Below are positions 28,381 through 36,763 of a stretch of 64,000 bases of DNA, one piece after another (the stretch's first letter is position 1; the number at the start of each line of letters is the position of its first letter). The DNA is taken from assembly GCA_963741985.1 (NCBI GenBank), contig CAVUKD010000002.1, positions 806,001-870,000 on the forward strand, given 5' to 3'. The notes beneath the pieces were generated by a model, which saw nothing but the letters and a program-made list of their open reading frames with translations, had not been told where the DNA came from and made no database searches. This stretch comes from Cryomorpha sp963741985 (GTDB lineage Bacteria > Bacteroidota > Bacteroidia > Flavobacteriales_D > Cryomorphaceae). The translations under genes were made by a program, and so were the position numbers.

Positions 28381-29472
28381 ATGAAAACGACCATATCCCT
28401 TGGGCTTTTTTTGCTCTTTAATCCGATCCAATTTTTGGCACAAAGTCCGGAAATAAATGAGACAACTGTACTCGCGGTTGGACCAATTGATGATTTTACT
28501 CTTTTATTTGTCCAAGTTTTTTTTGGATCGGAATCCTTACCTACGGAAGATCTTTCTCTTTCAGATGGGGAAGATCAAGTTTGGGACATGGACGAAATTG
28601 ATACGGTACCTCCTGCTGCCGAAATTTCAAAATTTGTTTTTGATTGTGAATTCTTGCCAGAACCCGAATTATTTGTTGGCTGCGGTCGCGTCCAGGGACA
28701 ATCCGTTGGTTCCACCATTCAATATAATCAGATTTTAAAATTCGAAAGCCCTGATCTGATAGAGCTAGGATATACCAATAGTAGTACTGGGGAAAATCAA
28801 ATGGGTATTTGTACCGATAGCCGTCTTATTTATACGTTTCCTCTTTCTTATGGCAGTACTTTCTCTTCTCAGTTTTCTTGCAGCCCGGATACGTTAAGTT
28901 CTGGATTTCAGGGGTCTGAAGAGGGCGAACGGAATTGTGAGGTAGATGCTTGGGGAACTATACACCTCCCTGATATTACCTTCGAAAATATCTTGCGCCT
29001 TAAAATTGTAGAATCGGGAACAATGAAAAGCTATTTTAATGGAATACTACTGGTAGAAAATTCGTTTGTGCGGACATCATACGAATTTGTCGATGGTGAT
29101 TATCCATTCCCCATCGCTGTATTTACGAAAACGGAAATAGACCAGAATCCACCTAATTACTCAGCTGAATATATTACTGAAGGCTTCTTGAATGATGTAA
29201 ATCATGTGGAAGAGATTCAATCGGTCATAAATGTATATCCAAATCCAATCAGCAGCAATAGTTTTACCTTAAAATACACTGACCTGAGTGACCCTATTTT
29301 AAATTGCATGCTTTACGGGGTAGATGGCAGACTAATATACCAGAACCATAAAAAAATTAATATTGGGACCGGTGAAGTGGGGATGGAAATTCCTTCGATT
29401 GCCGCGGGTCTCTATATTCTCAAAGTTCTATCAGCAGATCGCACTCATCTCATTAAAATACAGATTTCATAG
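28381..29472 (+). CDS. secreted protein with type IX sorting domain
   Basis: The 363-residue product has a signal peptide (MKTTISLGLFLLFNPIQFLAQ). The central 250 residues match no family I recognise. The C-terminal 80 residues form a type A type-IX sorting domain (VYPNPISSNSFTLKYTD ... GRLIYQNHKKI ... GLYILKVLSADRTHLIKIQIS). It should be exported by the system encoded at 5.7-11.6 kb and be anchored or released at the surface. It appears monocistronic. Confidence 0.85.
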   Translation: MKTTISLGLFLLFNPIQFLAQSPEINETTVLAVGPIDDFTLLFVQVFFGSESLPTEDLSLSDGEDQVWDMDEIDTVPPAAEISKFVFDCEFLPEPELFVGCGRVQGQSVGSTIQYNQILKFESPDLIELGYTNSSTGENQMGICTDSRLIYTFPLSYGSTFSSQFSCSPDTLSSGFQGSEEGERNCEVDAWGTIHLPDITFENILRLKIVESGTMKSYFNGILLVENSFVRTSYEFVDGDYPFPIAVFTKTEIDQNPPNYSAEYITEGFLNDVNHVEEIQSVINVYPNPISSNSFTLKYTDLSDPILNCMLYGVDGRLIYQNHKKINIGTGEVGMEIPSIAAGLYILKVLSADRTHLIKIQIS

Positions 29473-29644
29473 TCGCGTTTTCAGATTTAATTTTCCTAAT
29501 ATTCAACTTAAATTTCATACGTTTCCCAAACGGAGATTTTTTTTGTATTCTATTATGATTCGAGCGCCGTTCGGTTATAACTTTGGGAATCTGATCCCAA
29601 GTAGTAGCGAATCCAAATAAGACACTTAAGAAAATTTAAATTCC

Positions 29645-31936
29645 TCACTTCTTCTTCCCGGCCCTTCTCGTCTGCGCATCCACCACAGCAATTGCGGCCA
29701 TATTGACAATTTCACGAACGCTGCTTCCCATTTGCAGAACGTGTGCGCTTTGATCAAGCCCGACCAAAAGTGGGCCGATAGCCTCGGCATTTCCATACGA
29801 TTGCAACAATTTATAGCCGATATTTCCCGAAGCCAATCCCGGAAAAATCAAAGCATTTGGACGATTACCAACCAAATCGCTAAATGGGAAAACCTCCTCG
29901 AGCAATTTATTATTTAAGGCAAAATTTGCTTGCATCTCGCCATCCACGATCAAATCGGGATGCATTTTTCGGACCTTTTCCGTCGCAGCTTGCATACGAT
30001 CGGGAAGTTCGCCTTTATTTGAACCAAAATTGGAATAACTCAAAATTGCAATTTTCGGTACTATCCCCAATTTCTGAATTGCCGAGGCAGTATTTGCCAC
30101 GATTTCAACAATTTCATCGACTGTGGGATCGACATTTATGGTGGTATCCGCCAAGAAGAGGGGGCCGTTTTTCGTAAGAATAATATAAACTCCAGCCGCT
30201 TTGTGTACGCCTTTGGCCCGACCGATTACTTCAAAAATTGGCTTTATGGCTGCCGGATATTTTAAGGACAGTCCTGTGAGCAATGCGTCTGCGTACCCAC
30301 TTTTTACCATCATGCTTCCATAATACCCGCGGGTTATCATATTCTTACGCGCTTCGTATTCGGTTATTCCTTTTCGCTTTCGCGCTTCGAAAAAACGATC
30401 GGTAAATTCTATAACTCGATCTGTCTGTTCGCTAATGTCTTCAATTTCAATTCCATCGAGGCTTAGTGCATATTTCTCAACGAGTTCTTCGATTTTTTTT
30501 CTTCTACCAAGGACAATTGGGTGAGCCATTCCGTCATCAGCCAAGATTTGCGCAGCTTTCAGCACTTTATAGGTCTCGCCGTCGGCAAAAACAATGCGCT
30601 GTGGATCGGACTTAGCTTTTTCCATAACCAACCGGATAAACTTATCATCGCGTCCGAGTTTGGTCATCAAATGTTCACGATACGCTTTCCAGTTTTTAAT
30701 GGGTTTTCGGGCCACCCCGCTTTCCATCGCCGCTTTGGCAACAGCCGGAGCCACCGTGGTAATAAGACGCGGATCAAAAGGTTTCGGAATAATATATTCT
30801 TTGCCATAAGCCATATCCCGCTTATTGTAGGCAATATTCACGACTTCGGGAACAGTCTCGCGCGCGAGTTCAGCAATGGCACGTACCGCAGCGAGTTTCA
30901 TTTCTTCATTAATAGCTGTGGCACGCACATCGAGTGCGCCACGAAAAATATAGGGAAATCCGAGTACGTTATTTACCATATTCGGATTATCCGAACGACC
31001 GGTGGCCATAATAATATCGTCGCGTACCGACGTGGCATCCAGATAGGTTATTTCCGGATTGGGGTTTGCCAAAGCAAAAACGATTGGATTTTTGGCCATA
31101 GATTTGACCATTTTTTTGGTCAAAACACCTCCTTTCGAAAGACCGACAAAAACATCCGCATCCTTAATAACCTCCTCTAACTTTGTATACTTGGTATCGC
31201 GCGCGAATCGCTGTTTCTCCTTATTAAGCTCTTCCCGCGTGGTAGTTATCACGCCTTTGCTGTCGAGCATAAAAAGATTTTCGGGCTTCACACCGAGTGA
31301 AATATAAAGCGTAGCACAGGAAATGGCGCTCGCTCCTGCCCCATTGAAAACAACTTTAACCTTTCCAATTTTCTTTTTAGAAATATCGAGTGCATTGAGC
31401 AGAGCCGCGCCGGTAATTATTGCCGTACCGTGCTGATCGTCGTGCATAACCGGAATATCCAGCTCGTCACGCAGGCGCCGTTCAATTTCAAAACAACTCG
31501 GTGCGCTGATATCTTCGAGATTAATGCCTCCAAAAGTTGGTGCCATAATTTTTACGGTTTCGATGAATTTCTCCACATCAGTGGTATCCAGCTCGAGGTC
31601 AAAGACATCGATATCGGCAAATATTTTGAAAAGAACGCCCTTTCCTTCCATAACCGGCTTAGATGCTAATGCGCCAATATCGCCGAGTCCGAGCACAGCC
31701 GTACCGTTCGAAATTACGGCAACGAGATTGGCTTTAGCTGTGTATCGATAAGCTGCTTCGGGGTCTTCCTGAATTTCGAGACAAGGCTCAGCCACACCGG
31801 GAGAATAGGCGATTGCCAGGTCGCGCTGACTATTAGAAGGTTTTGTCGGAATAACTTCAATCTTTCCGGGACGGTCGTGTTCATGATATTCGAGAATATC
31901 CTTTTTTCGGATGCCGTCTTTTTTCTTTTGTGTCAT
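29645..31936 (-). CDS. maeB: NADP-dependent malic enzyme with phosphotransacetylase-like domain
   Basis: This 763-residue protein decarboxylates malate to pyruvate with reduction of NADP. The malic-enzyme half (about residues 1-430) contains YSPGVAEPCLEI, VMHDDQHGTAII, FNGAGASAISCA and FALANPNPEI. The C-terminal half (about 430-763) is phosphotransacetylase-like, ending MGSSVREIVNMAAIAVVDAQTRR. In MaeB proteins this half is regulatory and usually inactive as a transacetylase. Together with mqo it gives the cell two fates for malate. Confidence 0.95.
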   Translation of the reverse strand: MTQKKKDGIRKKDILEYHEHDRPGKIEVIPTKPSNSQRDLAIAYSPGVAEPCLEIQEDPEAAYRYTAKANLVAVISNGTAVLGLGDIGALASKPVMEGKGVLFKIFADIDVFDLELDTTDVEKFIETVKIMAPTFGGINLEDISAPSCFEIERRLRDELDIPVMHDDQHGTAIITGAALLNALDISKKKIGKVKVVFNGAGASAISCATLYISLGVKPENLFMLDSKGVITTTREELNKEKQRFARDTKYTKLEEVIKDADVFVGLSKGGVLTKKMVKSMAKNPIVFALANPNPEITYLDATSVRDDIIMATGRSDNPNMVNNVLGFPYIFRGALDVRATAINEEMKLAAVRAIAELARETVPEVVNIAYNKRDMAYGKEYIIPKPFDPRLITTVAPAVAKAAMESGVARKPIKNWKAYREHLMTKLGRDDKFIRLVMEKAKSDPQRIVFADGETYKVLKAAQILADDGMAHPIVLGRRKKIEELVEKYALSLDGIEIEDISEQTDRVIEFTDRFFEARKRKGITEYEARKNMITRGYYGSMMVKSGYADALLTGLSLKYPAAIKPIFEVIGRAKGVHKAAGVYIILTKNGPLFLADTTINVDPTVDEIVEIVANTASAIQKLGIVPKIAILSYSNFGSNKGELPDRMQAATEKVRKMHPDLIVDGEMQANFALNNKLLEEVFPFSDLVGNRPNALIFPGLASGNIGYKLLQSYGNAEAIGPLLVGLDQSAHVLQMGSSVREIVNMAAIAVVDAQTRRAGKKK

Positions 31937-32122
31937 AAGATCGTTAAAGGGGTAAATTTAATCATTCAAAATTCGTTTGTCGAAACAAAATCTAAATAGA
32001 TACACTCAATTGACAGGAACAATTTCACATACTCCCCTAAGAATGAAACCATAGTCTAAGCATTTCGTATAGAATGAAAAGGGCACAGCAAATTTCCCCT
32101 TTACAAAAATTAATCCTCAAAA

Positions 32123-32158
32123 GAAAAACCGTCGAAAGAAGATTTCGACGGTTTTTTT
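32123..32158 (-). terminator. terminator downstream of the Fic gene
   Basis: AAAAACCGTCGAAA pairs with TTTCGACGGTTTTT in a strong stem with flanking A and T runs. It lies between the 3' end of the Fic gene and the start of maeB, beyond the left TGAGCT array. Confidence 0.9.
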
Positions 32159-32219
32159 ATTTTTAAAGGGAAAGGAATTTATATGAAAAATAAATTGTTG
32201 GTGAACTTCGCTTGGTTCG

Positions 32220-32289
32220 AGCTCAAACAGCATTCGTTTTTAGCTCAGATAAGGCTTTTTTTGAGCTATAAATTCGATTTAAATGAGCT
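32220..32289. promoter_or_regulatory. left TGAGCT four-site array, downstream of the Fic gene
   Basis: Four hexamers, AGCTCA at 32220 and 32242 and TGAGCT at 32262 and 32284, lie 22, 20 and 22 bases apart, two in each orientation. The same arrangement occurs upstream of the gene (33392-33460). Spacing of about two helical turns puts all sites on one DNA face, as in operator arrays. Confidence 0.7.
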
Positions 32290-32337
32290 TGAAAAATCAT
32301 CCTTTGTATTGGGAAAGACAGCTATTCTCCCTTTTAA

Positions 32338-33378
32338 CTAAAAATACTTTTCGACAGCAAACTCAAACTGTTCAATAAAAATTTCTTTAAAATTTGAAAT
32401 ATTATTTTGCTCATAAAAAAGCAGCATTGCCTTCTTGTAATCAATTGAACTCACCGTTCGAAATGAAATAGGACAGTATCCATAATTTATTAGAATAGCA
32501 TTACTCACAATACGGGCAGTCCTTTTATTTCCGTCCATAAAGGGGTGGATGTACGAAATAAGAAAAAGTGCAAGGAGTGCCTTTTCAAAGACATTTGGCT
32601 TTTTGTTTATGAGATCACATGTATTTGTGAGGGCTTCAATAATTTGAAATTGGTTGTCGATGGGTTGAAAATTAGTTCCTGAGATACCCACCCGCCGCTT
32701 TCTTAAATTTCTTTTCACACCGAGTTCCTTTATCAGAATGCTGTGAATATTTTCAATTTTCGAAGTACTCAAGGTATTGAGATAATCCTTGTTTTCAAGA
32801 ATAAAGTCAAGCGCATCCTTATGATTGAGCAACATTGTGGCTTCCTCTTTCGTTTTCCCATCAGCGGTAACTTTCTCTTTCAACAACCTCTCAGTTTCCA
32901 AAAGGGAATATGTATTGCCTTCTATTTGTGACGATTTCCAACTTAGATCAATTGCAAGTCTTTCCAACTCTTTATGATAAGCTGCTTCAGAGAGCTCTGC
33001 AATATTAGAAAGATATTTACTTTGCAGATCCTTGAGTTTATTGGTTTCTGCATCGGTGAATATTCCTGTATGATTTAAGAGTTCGGTAAAAATTTCAAAA
33101 TTGAAAGATTCCTTTATTTTTCTTTCATCGATTTCGCGACTGAAATAAATATCGATATCTATTGGTTTTAGAAGCGTATAAGTCGGTGAAAGACTGTATT
33201 TAGTTGCGCGACCTCGACCGTGAGTAACGAGATAATTATCCGATACCAGCTTAGCTAATGTTCTTTTAAGCGTAGCGTAGCTAACATCAAATTGAGCCGT
33301 GTCGAAGATTTCTTTTGAAGAAGATTCGCCCTCAATACTTATAAGTTCGAGTACTTTTTGTTCGCTTTTGGAGAGCAT
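32338..33378 (-). CDS. winged-helix Fic-domain protein
   Basis: The 346-residue protein has an N-terminal winged helix (MLSKSEQKVLELISIEGESS, then ATLKRTLAKLVSDNYLVTHG with a basic wing GRGRATKY). A Fic domain follows, with catalytic motif HPFMDGNKRTAR. A preceding inhibitory-helix motif SSQIEG fits (S/T)xxxE(G/N), so activity should be self-restrained. Fic enzymes transfer AMP or related groups to proteins. I chose the ATG at 33378 over 33420 because the TGAGCT array at 33392-33460 then lies fully upstream. The fused DNA-binding domain and the arrays suggest autoregulation. No antitoxin gene is adjacent. Confidence 0.88.
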   Translation of the reverse strand: MLSKSEQKVLELISIEGESSSKEIFDTAQFDVSYATLKRTLAKLVSDNYLVTHGRGRATKYSLSPTYTLLKPIDIDIYFSREIDERKIKESFNFEIFTELLNHTGIFTDAETNKLKDLQSKYLSNIAELSEAAYHKELERLAIDLSWKSSQIEGNTYSLLETERLLKEKVTADGKTKEEATMLLNHKDALDFILENKDYLNTLSTSKIENIHSILIKELGVKRNLRKRRVGISGTNFQPIDNQFQIIEALTNTCDLINKKPNVFEKALLALFLISYIHPFMDGNKRTARIVSNAILINYGYCPISFRTVSSIDYKKAMLLFYEQNNISNFKEIFIEQFEFAVEKYF

Positions 33379-33391
33379 ACAGATTTGTTTA

Positions 33392-33460
33392 AGCTCATAA
33401 AGATACATTTTTAAGCTCAATTAAGGGTAGTTTTGAGCTTCAATCAAAAATGAATGAGCT
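33392..33460. promoter_or_regulatory. right TGAGCT four-site array, upstream of the Fic gene
   Basis: AGCTCA at 33392 and 33414 and TGAGCT at 33434 and 33455 lie 22, 20 and 21 bases apart, matching order and orientation of the array on the other side of the gene. Sites 2 and 3 form a perfect eight-base inverted repeat (AAGCTCAA/TTGAGCTT), and sites 3 and 4 share GAGCTTCAAT. It begins 14 bases before the chosen start codon. Confidence 0.75.
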
Positions 33461-33510
33461 TCAATAAGAGATGTGTTGACCAAACACGGAAATTGAAGTA
33501 AAATAAAGCA

Positions 33511-33537
33511 ACAAAAAAGGCGCAAAATGCGCCTTCT
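33511..33537 (-). terminator. terminator of the leftward surface-module cluster
   Basis: AAGGCGCA and TGCGCCTT pair around a short loop, and the minus strand continues into a T run. It lies about 55 bases after the last stop codon of the cluster. Confidence 0.85.
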
Positions 33538-33591
33538 TAAAAAAGAGTTGTCGGTTTTTAAGCCGATAGGATAAATTCGATGGTCGACCTT

Positions 33592-34733
33592 TTATTTTCC
33601 TACCACCAATTTTTCTGAGCTACGCTCATCACCACATTGCGTTTGTACGATATACACTCCTGATTGCAATGAATTTATATCAACCTGAACTTGCAATATG
33701 CCATTACCCGGTTTCTGTTGAATTAAGCTACGCCCTGAAAGGTCGAATATTTGGATTTCTGAGATGGGTTGGGAAGAAAATATTCGGATTTGTTCCAGAC
33801 GCATTAACAAGGACTTCCTGCAACGTAATCATTCTTCCGTATAAATCAATATTTGATGACTCAACGGCTTCCAATTCAAATAATAAATTTGTTGTTTGAC
33901 CACAAACACAAGGGTCATAAGCCATCTGGAAGTCATACGTATACCATACTTTAATATTATTTTGACCAGTCGTTGTGTCAGATGAAAGCGTATTCACCCC
34001 AGATTGACGGTATATCGAACTTGATTGATCAAGAGGTGTATCGTAACTTGACAAGTGCCTTAAAGTTCCATTAATGTTATTCTCATCAACATCAGTAGGA
34101 GAAAAGAACATATTTACCGAAGCACTCTGAAAAGCACCAAATTCTGTAAAAAGACCTGCGAACAATCGTATTTTACCAGTATATCTATTGTAATAAATCA
34201 TATATGGAACCCTCGGATTATCAACGGTAAATGCAAATGGAATAAATCATATATGGAACCCTCGGATTATCAACGGTAAATGCAAATGGAATAATCCCAT
34301 TTGAATTAACTACCTCAATTGGATCTCCATTGGGATAATATCCGGTATTCAACCACAACAACTCCCAACCGTCTTCCCAATGAAAATCGCGTTGGAAAAT
34401 ATTTGAAGGTGTCTCTAAGTAACCGCCTCCGGCAGTTCCGCCGTCCTCAAATGGATTTCTCATTTGAAAAATCGGGGGGTTAGTCCAATCTGGCACAGTC
34501 CAACCAGCAGCGGGATTTAAAGCTATCGGTTTTAATGTCTGATTCTGTATTTCTCCAAAATTGAAAGTGTTTAAGAACTGATTGTCCAATGAAGGGAAAA
34601 TGGTGCTCATCTGAGAGTTTACTGGGCTATCCGGATTGGTTGAAATAGAATAGTCACAAATCTGACCGTAGCAAATGGTGGGAATGAAATAAATTCCACC
34701 TATTATTACAAGTTGCTTTAATATTCCTCTCAT
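33592..34733 (-). pseudogene. decayed paralogue of the 969-residue type IX cargo protein
   Basis: The start region (MRGILKQLVIIGGIYFIPTICYGQ, a signal peptide) and the following 150 residues resemble the intact protein at 39342-42251, including RDFHWEDGWELLWLN. Two lesions are visible. A 49-bp tandem duplication (34192-34289) shifts the frame after VDNPRVPYMIY. An internal loss of roughly 600 residues' worth of coding joins the early domain to the type IX sorting domain (FDLSGRSLI ... GDERSSEKLVVGK) in the wrong frame. Removing one 49-bp copy would restore the first junction only. It is the last element of the leftward cluster. Confidence 0.8.
34192..34289. repeat. 49-bp perfect tandem duplication inside a cargo pseudogene
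   Basis: Bases 34192-34240 and 34241-34289 are identical. The unit length is not a multiple of three, so two copies shift the frame, while one copy gives the sequence expected from the paralogue. Perfect identity indicates recent origin. Confidence 0.95.
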
Positions 34734-34734
34734 A

Positions 34735-35502
34735 TTACTGGATTTTTCTTCCTTTAAAGGAATAATTAACATTATAATACTCATAATCAAATTCAACCGT
34801 CCAATCCGGATGAACTATCATTTCTCCTCTTGGAGATCCAAATCCACTACCCCAGTAATTCCATCTTGAATATGTCCCTATTCCCGGATCTCCTGCTACC
34901 GTATCATTCTGACCTGCACAATTGACGAAGTAACCTGTTGATGTAGGCACGCACGGTTCTCCCGTATCGTAATCAGCCAGATAAATTTCAATATCGATGG
35001 AATCTGAGTCTACTCCCATTCGTTTTCCCCTGAAAACACCAAAGGGAAGTGCATCACACCTATCAACTACTTCAAAATTCAGGTGAATCGAGTCGCGACC
35101 ATCATCAAACGGGAAACACTGGGTATTGGGGCTCTTTTCAATAACCAAGGCGGCGGGATAGGTGCCATCTGGCAATTGGTTGATCGATCGTTCAACTTCT
35201 GTAACACCTGTGAAGGTATCCAAGCCTAAATACCAAGTATATGCGTCCGCGTCTTTGTCATTAGCAGAAAATAAAACAGGACTTCCAACAAACTTAGTTT
35301 CTTCCACCCAAACTGCATCCGCTCCAAAACCGTAACGGGCAAAAAATTTGAAATCTGCTGAGACTTCAGATTCGCCATAACAAGGATCATAATTCGGACA
35401 TTCCGGATTGGCGGGATCGCAGCATTGGTCTTCATCATCTTTTTTGCAGCCTGTCACACCAATAAAAACAAACAGAAGGGAGTAGAAAAGAAAGTTCTTC
35501 AT
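34735..35502 (-). CDS. Cys-rich lipoprotein of the surface-module family
   Basis: This 255-residue protein has a lipoprotein signal (MKNFLFYSLLFVFIGVTGC, lipidated Cys19) and the family's post-lipobox motif CCDPANPECPNYDPCYG. The following stretch looks PKD-like (VLFSANDKDADAYTWYLGLD, then DGTYPAALVIE). It ends YSFKGRKIQ; paralogues end with a similar 'F(R/T)GR' strand. It is the most divergent of the family members here. It is probably displayed on the outer membrane; function is unknown. Its stop lies 1 base before the start of the cargo pseudogene. Confidence 0.8.
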   Translation of the reverse strand: MKNFLFYSLLFVFIGVTGCKKDDEDQCCDPANPECPNYDPCYGESEVSADFKFFARYGFGADAVWVEETKFVGSPVLFSANDKDADAYTWYLGLDTFTGVTEVERSINQLPDGTYPAALVIEKSPNTQCFPFDDGRDSIHLNFEVVDRCDALPFGVFRGKRMGVDSDSIDIEIYLADYDTGEPCVPTSTGYFVNCAGQNDTVAGDPGIGTYSRWNYWGSGFGSPRGEMIVHPDWTVEFDYEYYNVNYSFKGRKIQ

Positions 35503-35536
35503 AGCTTAGAAAGTTAGCTTGTTAATTTGTTTAGTG

Positions 35537-35559
35537 CCGCAGGATTGCAAATCCTGCGG
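35537..35559. repeat. perfect 10-3-10 palindrome at the truncation point of a lipoprotein gene
   Basis: CCGCAGGATT and AATCCTGCGG flank a three-base loop GCA. Its composition and size are like short interspersed REP-type palindromes of bacterial genomes. It sits exactly where the lipoprotein gene loses similarity to its paralogue. Confidence 0.6.
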
Positions 35560-35568
35560 AGCGGGGGT

Positions 35569-35799
35569 ATCCACAGGATAGGTAATAACATGAGAAACTG
35601 TAATATACTCCGGTCGCTGAACCTGCGAAAAATTTCGTACGACCGATGGCTCTTCAATTATTTCTGCCCCGATGTACCATTTGTGAGCTATACCATCACC
35701 TTCAAAAGGCGATCTGAAGCGGACAGGACCTCCTCTTAATATGCTATCATTGATCCATAGATATTCACCAAACTCCGGATATATCAGTCGGTCTTCTGT
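35569..35799. repeat. 231-bp near-identical repeat, copy 1
   Basis: It matches 36355-36585 with three mismatches, in direct orientation 786 bases apart. It covers the central part of two neighbouring lipoprotein genes and points to recent duplication or gene conversion. Confidence 0.9.
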
Positions 35800-35943
35800 G
35801 AAGAATGAGGCATTGGGCTCTTCCTTATTAAAACATGGATCTGTGCAGGGGCACTCAGGATTATCAACCTTTTTATCGCAGCCTGTCATCGTCACGGCAA
35901 GACACAGCAGATAATAAAAAAATACTTTTTTCATAGTTGTAGG

Positions 35944-36753
35944 TTATTCAGGAATAACTCGGCCTCTAAATCTATATTCTGTTTCATCGTTAACAAAATG
36001 GTAATTCATCTCTACGGATAAGTCTTCCGGATCGATTGACATCAACCCTTTAACAGGGCCATATGCACCATATAAATAAAGATGCGTATTTGTCATGCCC
36101 CAGCTATCGTTCACTATGGAATCCTGATTGTTGTGAAAGTTGATCATAAAAATGGTATAACCGGAAGTGCTTGTCTGAGCCGGTTCACCGGTAAAAGTTT
36201 GTAAAGCCCTAAACTTAAAGTCAAATGAATCCGTCTCGTTGTTGAGCACGCCCCGAAATGTGTTGTCGATTGTAAGCAATTCACTCAGGAAATCAACGAG
36301 GTAAAAAGTCTGAGCTATTGAATCTCTCCCCGTAGCAGCGGGATAACAAAGGGAATCCACAGGATAGGTAATAACATGAGAAACTGTAATATACTCCGGT
36401 CGCTGAACCTGCGAAAAATTTCGTACGACCGATGACTCTTCAATTATTTCTGCCCCGATGTACCATTTGTGAGCTATACCATCACCTTCAAAAGGCGATC
36501 TGAAGCGGACAGGACCTCCTCTTAATATGCTATCATTGATCCATAGATATTCACCAAACTCCGGATAGATTAGTCGGTCTTCTGTAAAAAAACTCGCGTT
36601 AGGTTCTTCTTTTCCATAGCATGGATCGTAATTCGGACATTCGGGGTTCGTAGGATCGCAACAGGTATTGTCATCGTCAGGCCCGCAGGCTACCATAAAA
36701 CAAAGGAGTGCTATGGTAAGACCCCATTGTAAAAAAGTCTTTGTGTGTCTCAT
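35944..36753 (-). CDS. Cys-rich lipoprotein of the surface-module family
   Basis: The 269-residue protein has a lipoprotein signal (LTIALLCFMVAC) followed by GPDDDNTCCDPTNPECPNYDPCYG, the family signature. The middle part (HKWYIGAEIIEESSVVRNFSQVQRP) resembles a PKD-like strand pattern, and the C-terminal half contains TDSFDFKFRA and TIFMINFHNNQDS, also found in the copies at 37191 and 42254. It is likely surface-exposed or periplasmic-facing at the outer membrane. It starts ten bases after the short fibre-like gene, in one operon. Confidence 0.8.
   Translation of the reverse strand: MRHTKTFLQWGLTIALLCFMVACGPDDDNTCCDPTNPECPNYDPCYGKEEPNASFFTEDRLIYPEFGEYLWINDSILRGGPVRFRSPFEGDGIAHKWYIGAEIIEESSVVRNFSQVQRPEYITVSHVITYPVDSLCYPAATGRDSIAQTFYLVDFLSELLTIDNTFRGVLNNETDSFDFKFRALQTFTGEPAQTSTSGYTIFMINFHNNQDSIVNDSWGMTNTHLYLYGAYGPVKGLMSIDPEDLSVEMNYHFVNDETEYRFRGRVIPE
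36355..36585. repeat. 231-bp near-identical repeat, copy 2
   Basis: This is the partner of 35569-35799 and lies inside the full-length lipoprotein gene, so it is the likelier donor. Confidence 0.9.
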
Positions 36754-36763
36754 TCTTTCAGTT

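Larger units (their letters stand above)
35506..35934 (-). pseudogene. C-terminally truncated Cys-rich lipoprotein
   Basis: The 142-residue frame has a lipoprotein signal (MKKVFFYYLLCLAVTMTGC) and a shortened Cys-rich motif (CPCTDPCFN). A central part is almost identical to the next upstream paralogue (231 bp with three mismatches). After YPVD the family sequence stops and is replaced by a short unrelated tail containing a perfect palindrome. About 130 C-terminal residues are missing. It may be a remnant or may still be exported as a short lipoprotein. Confidence 0.7.
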
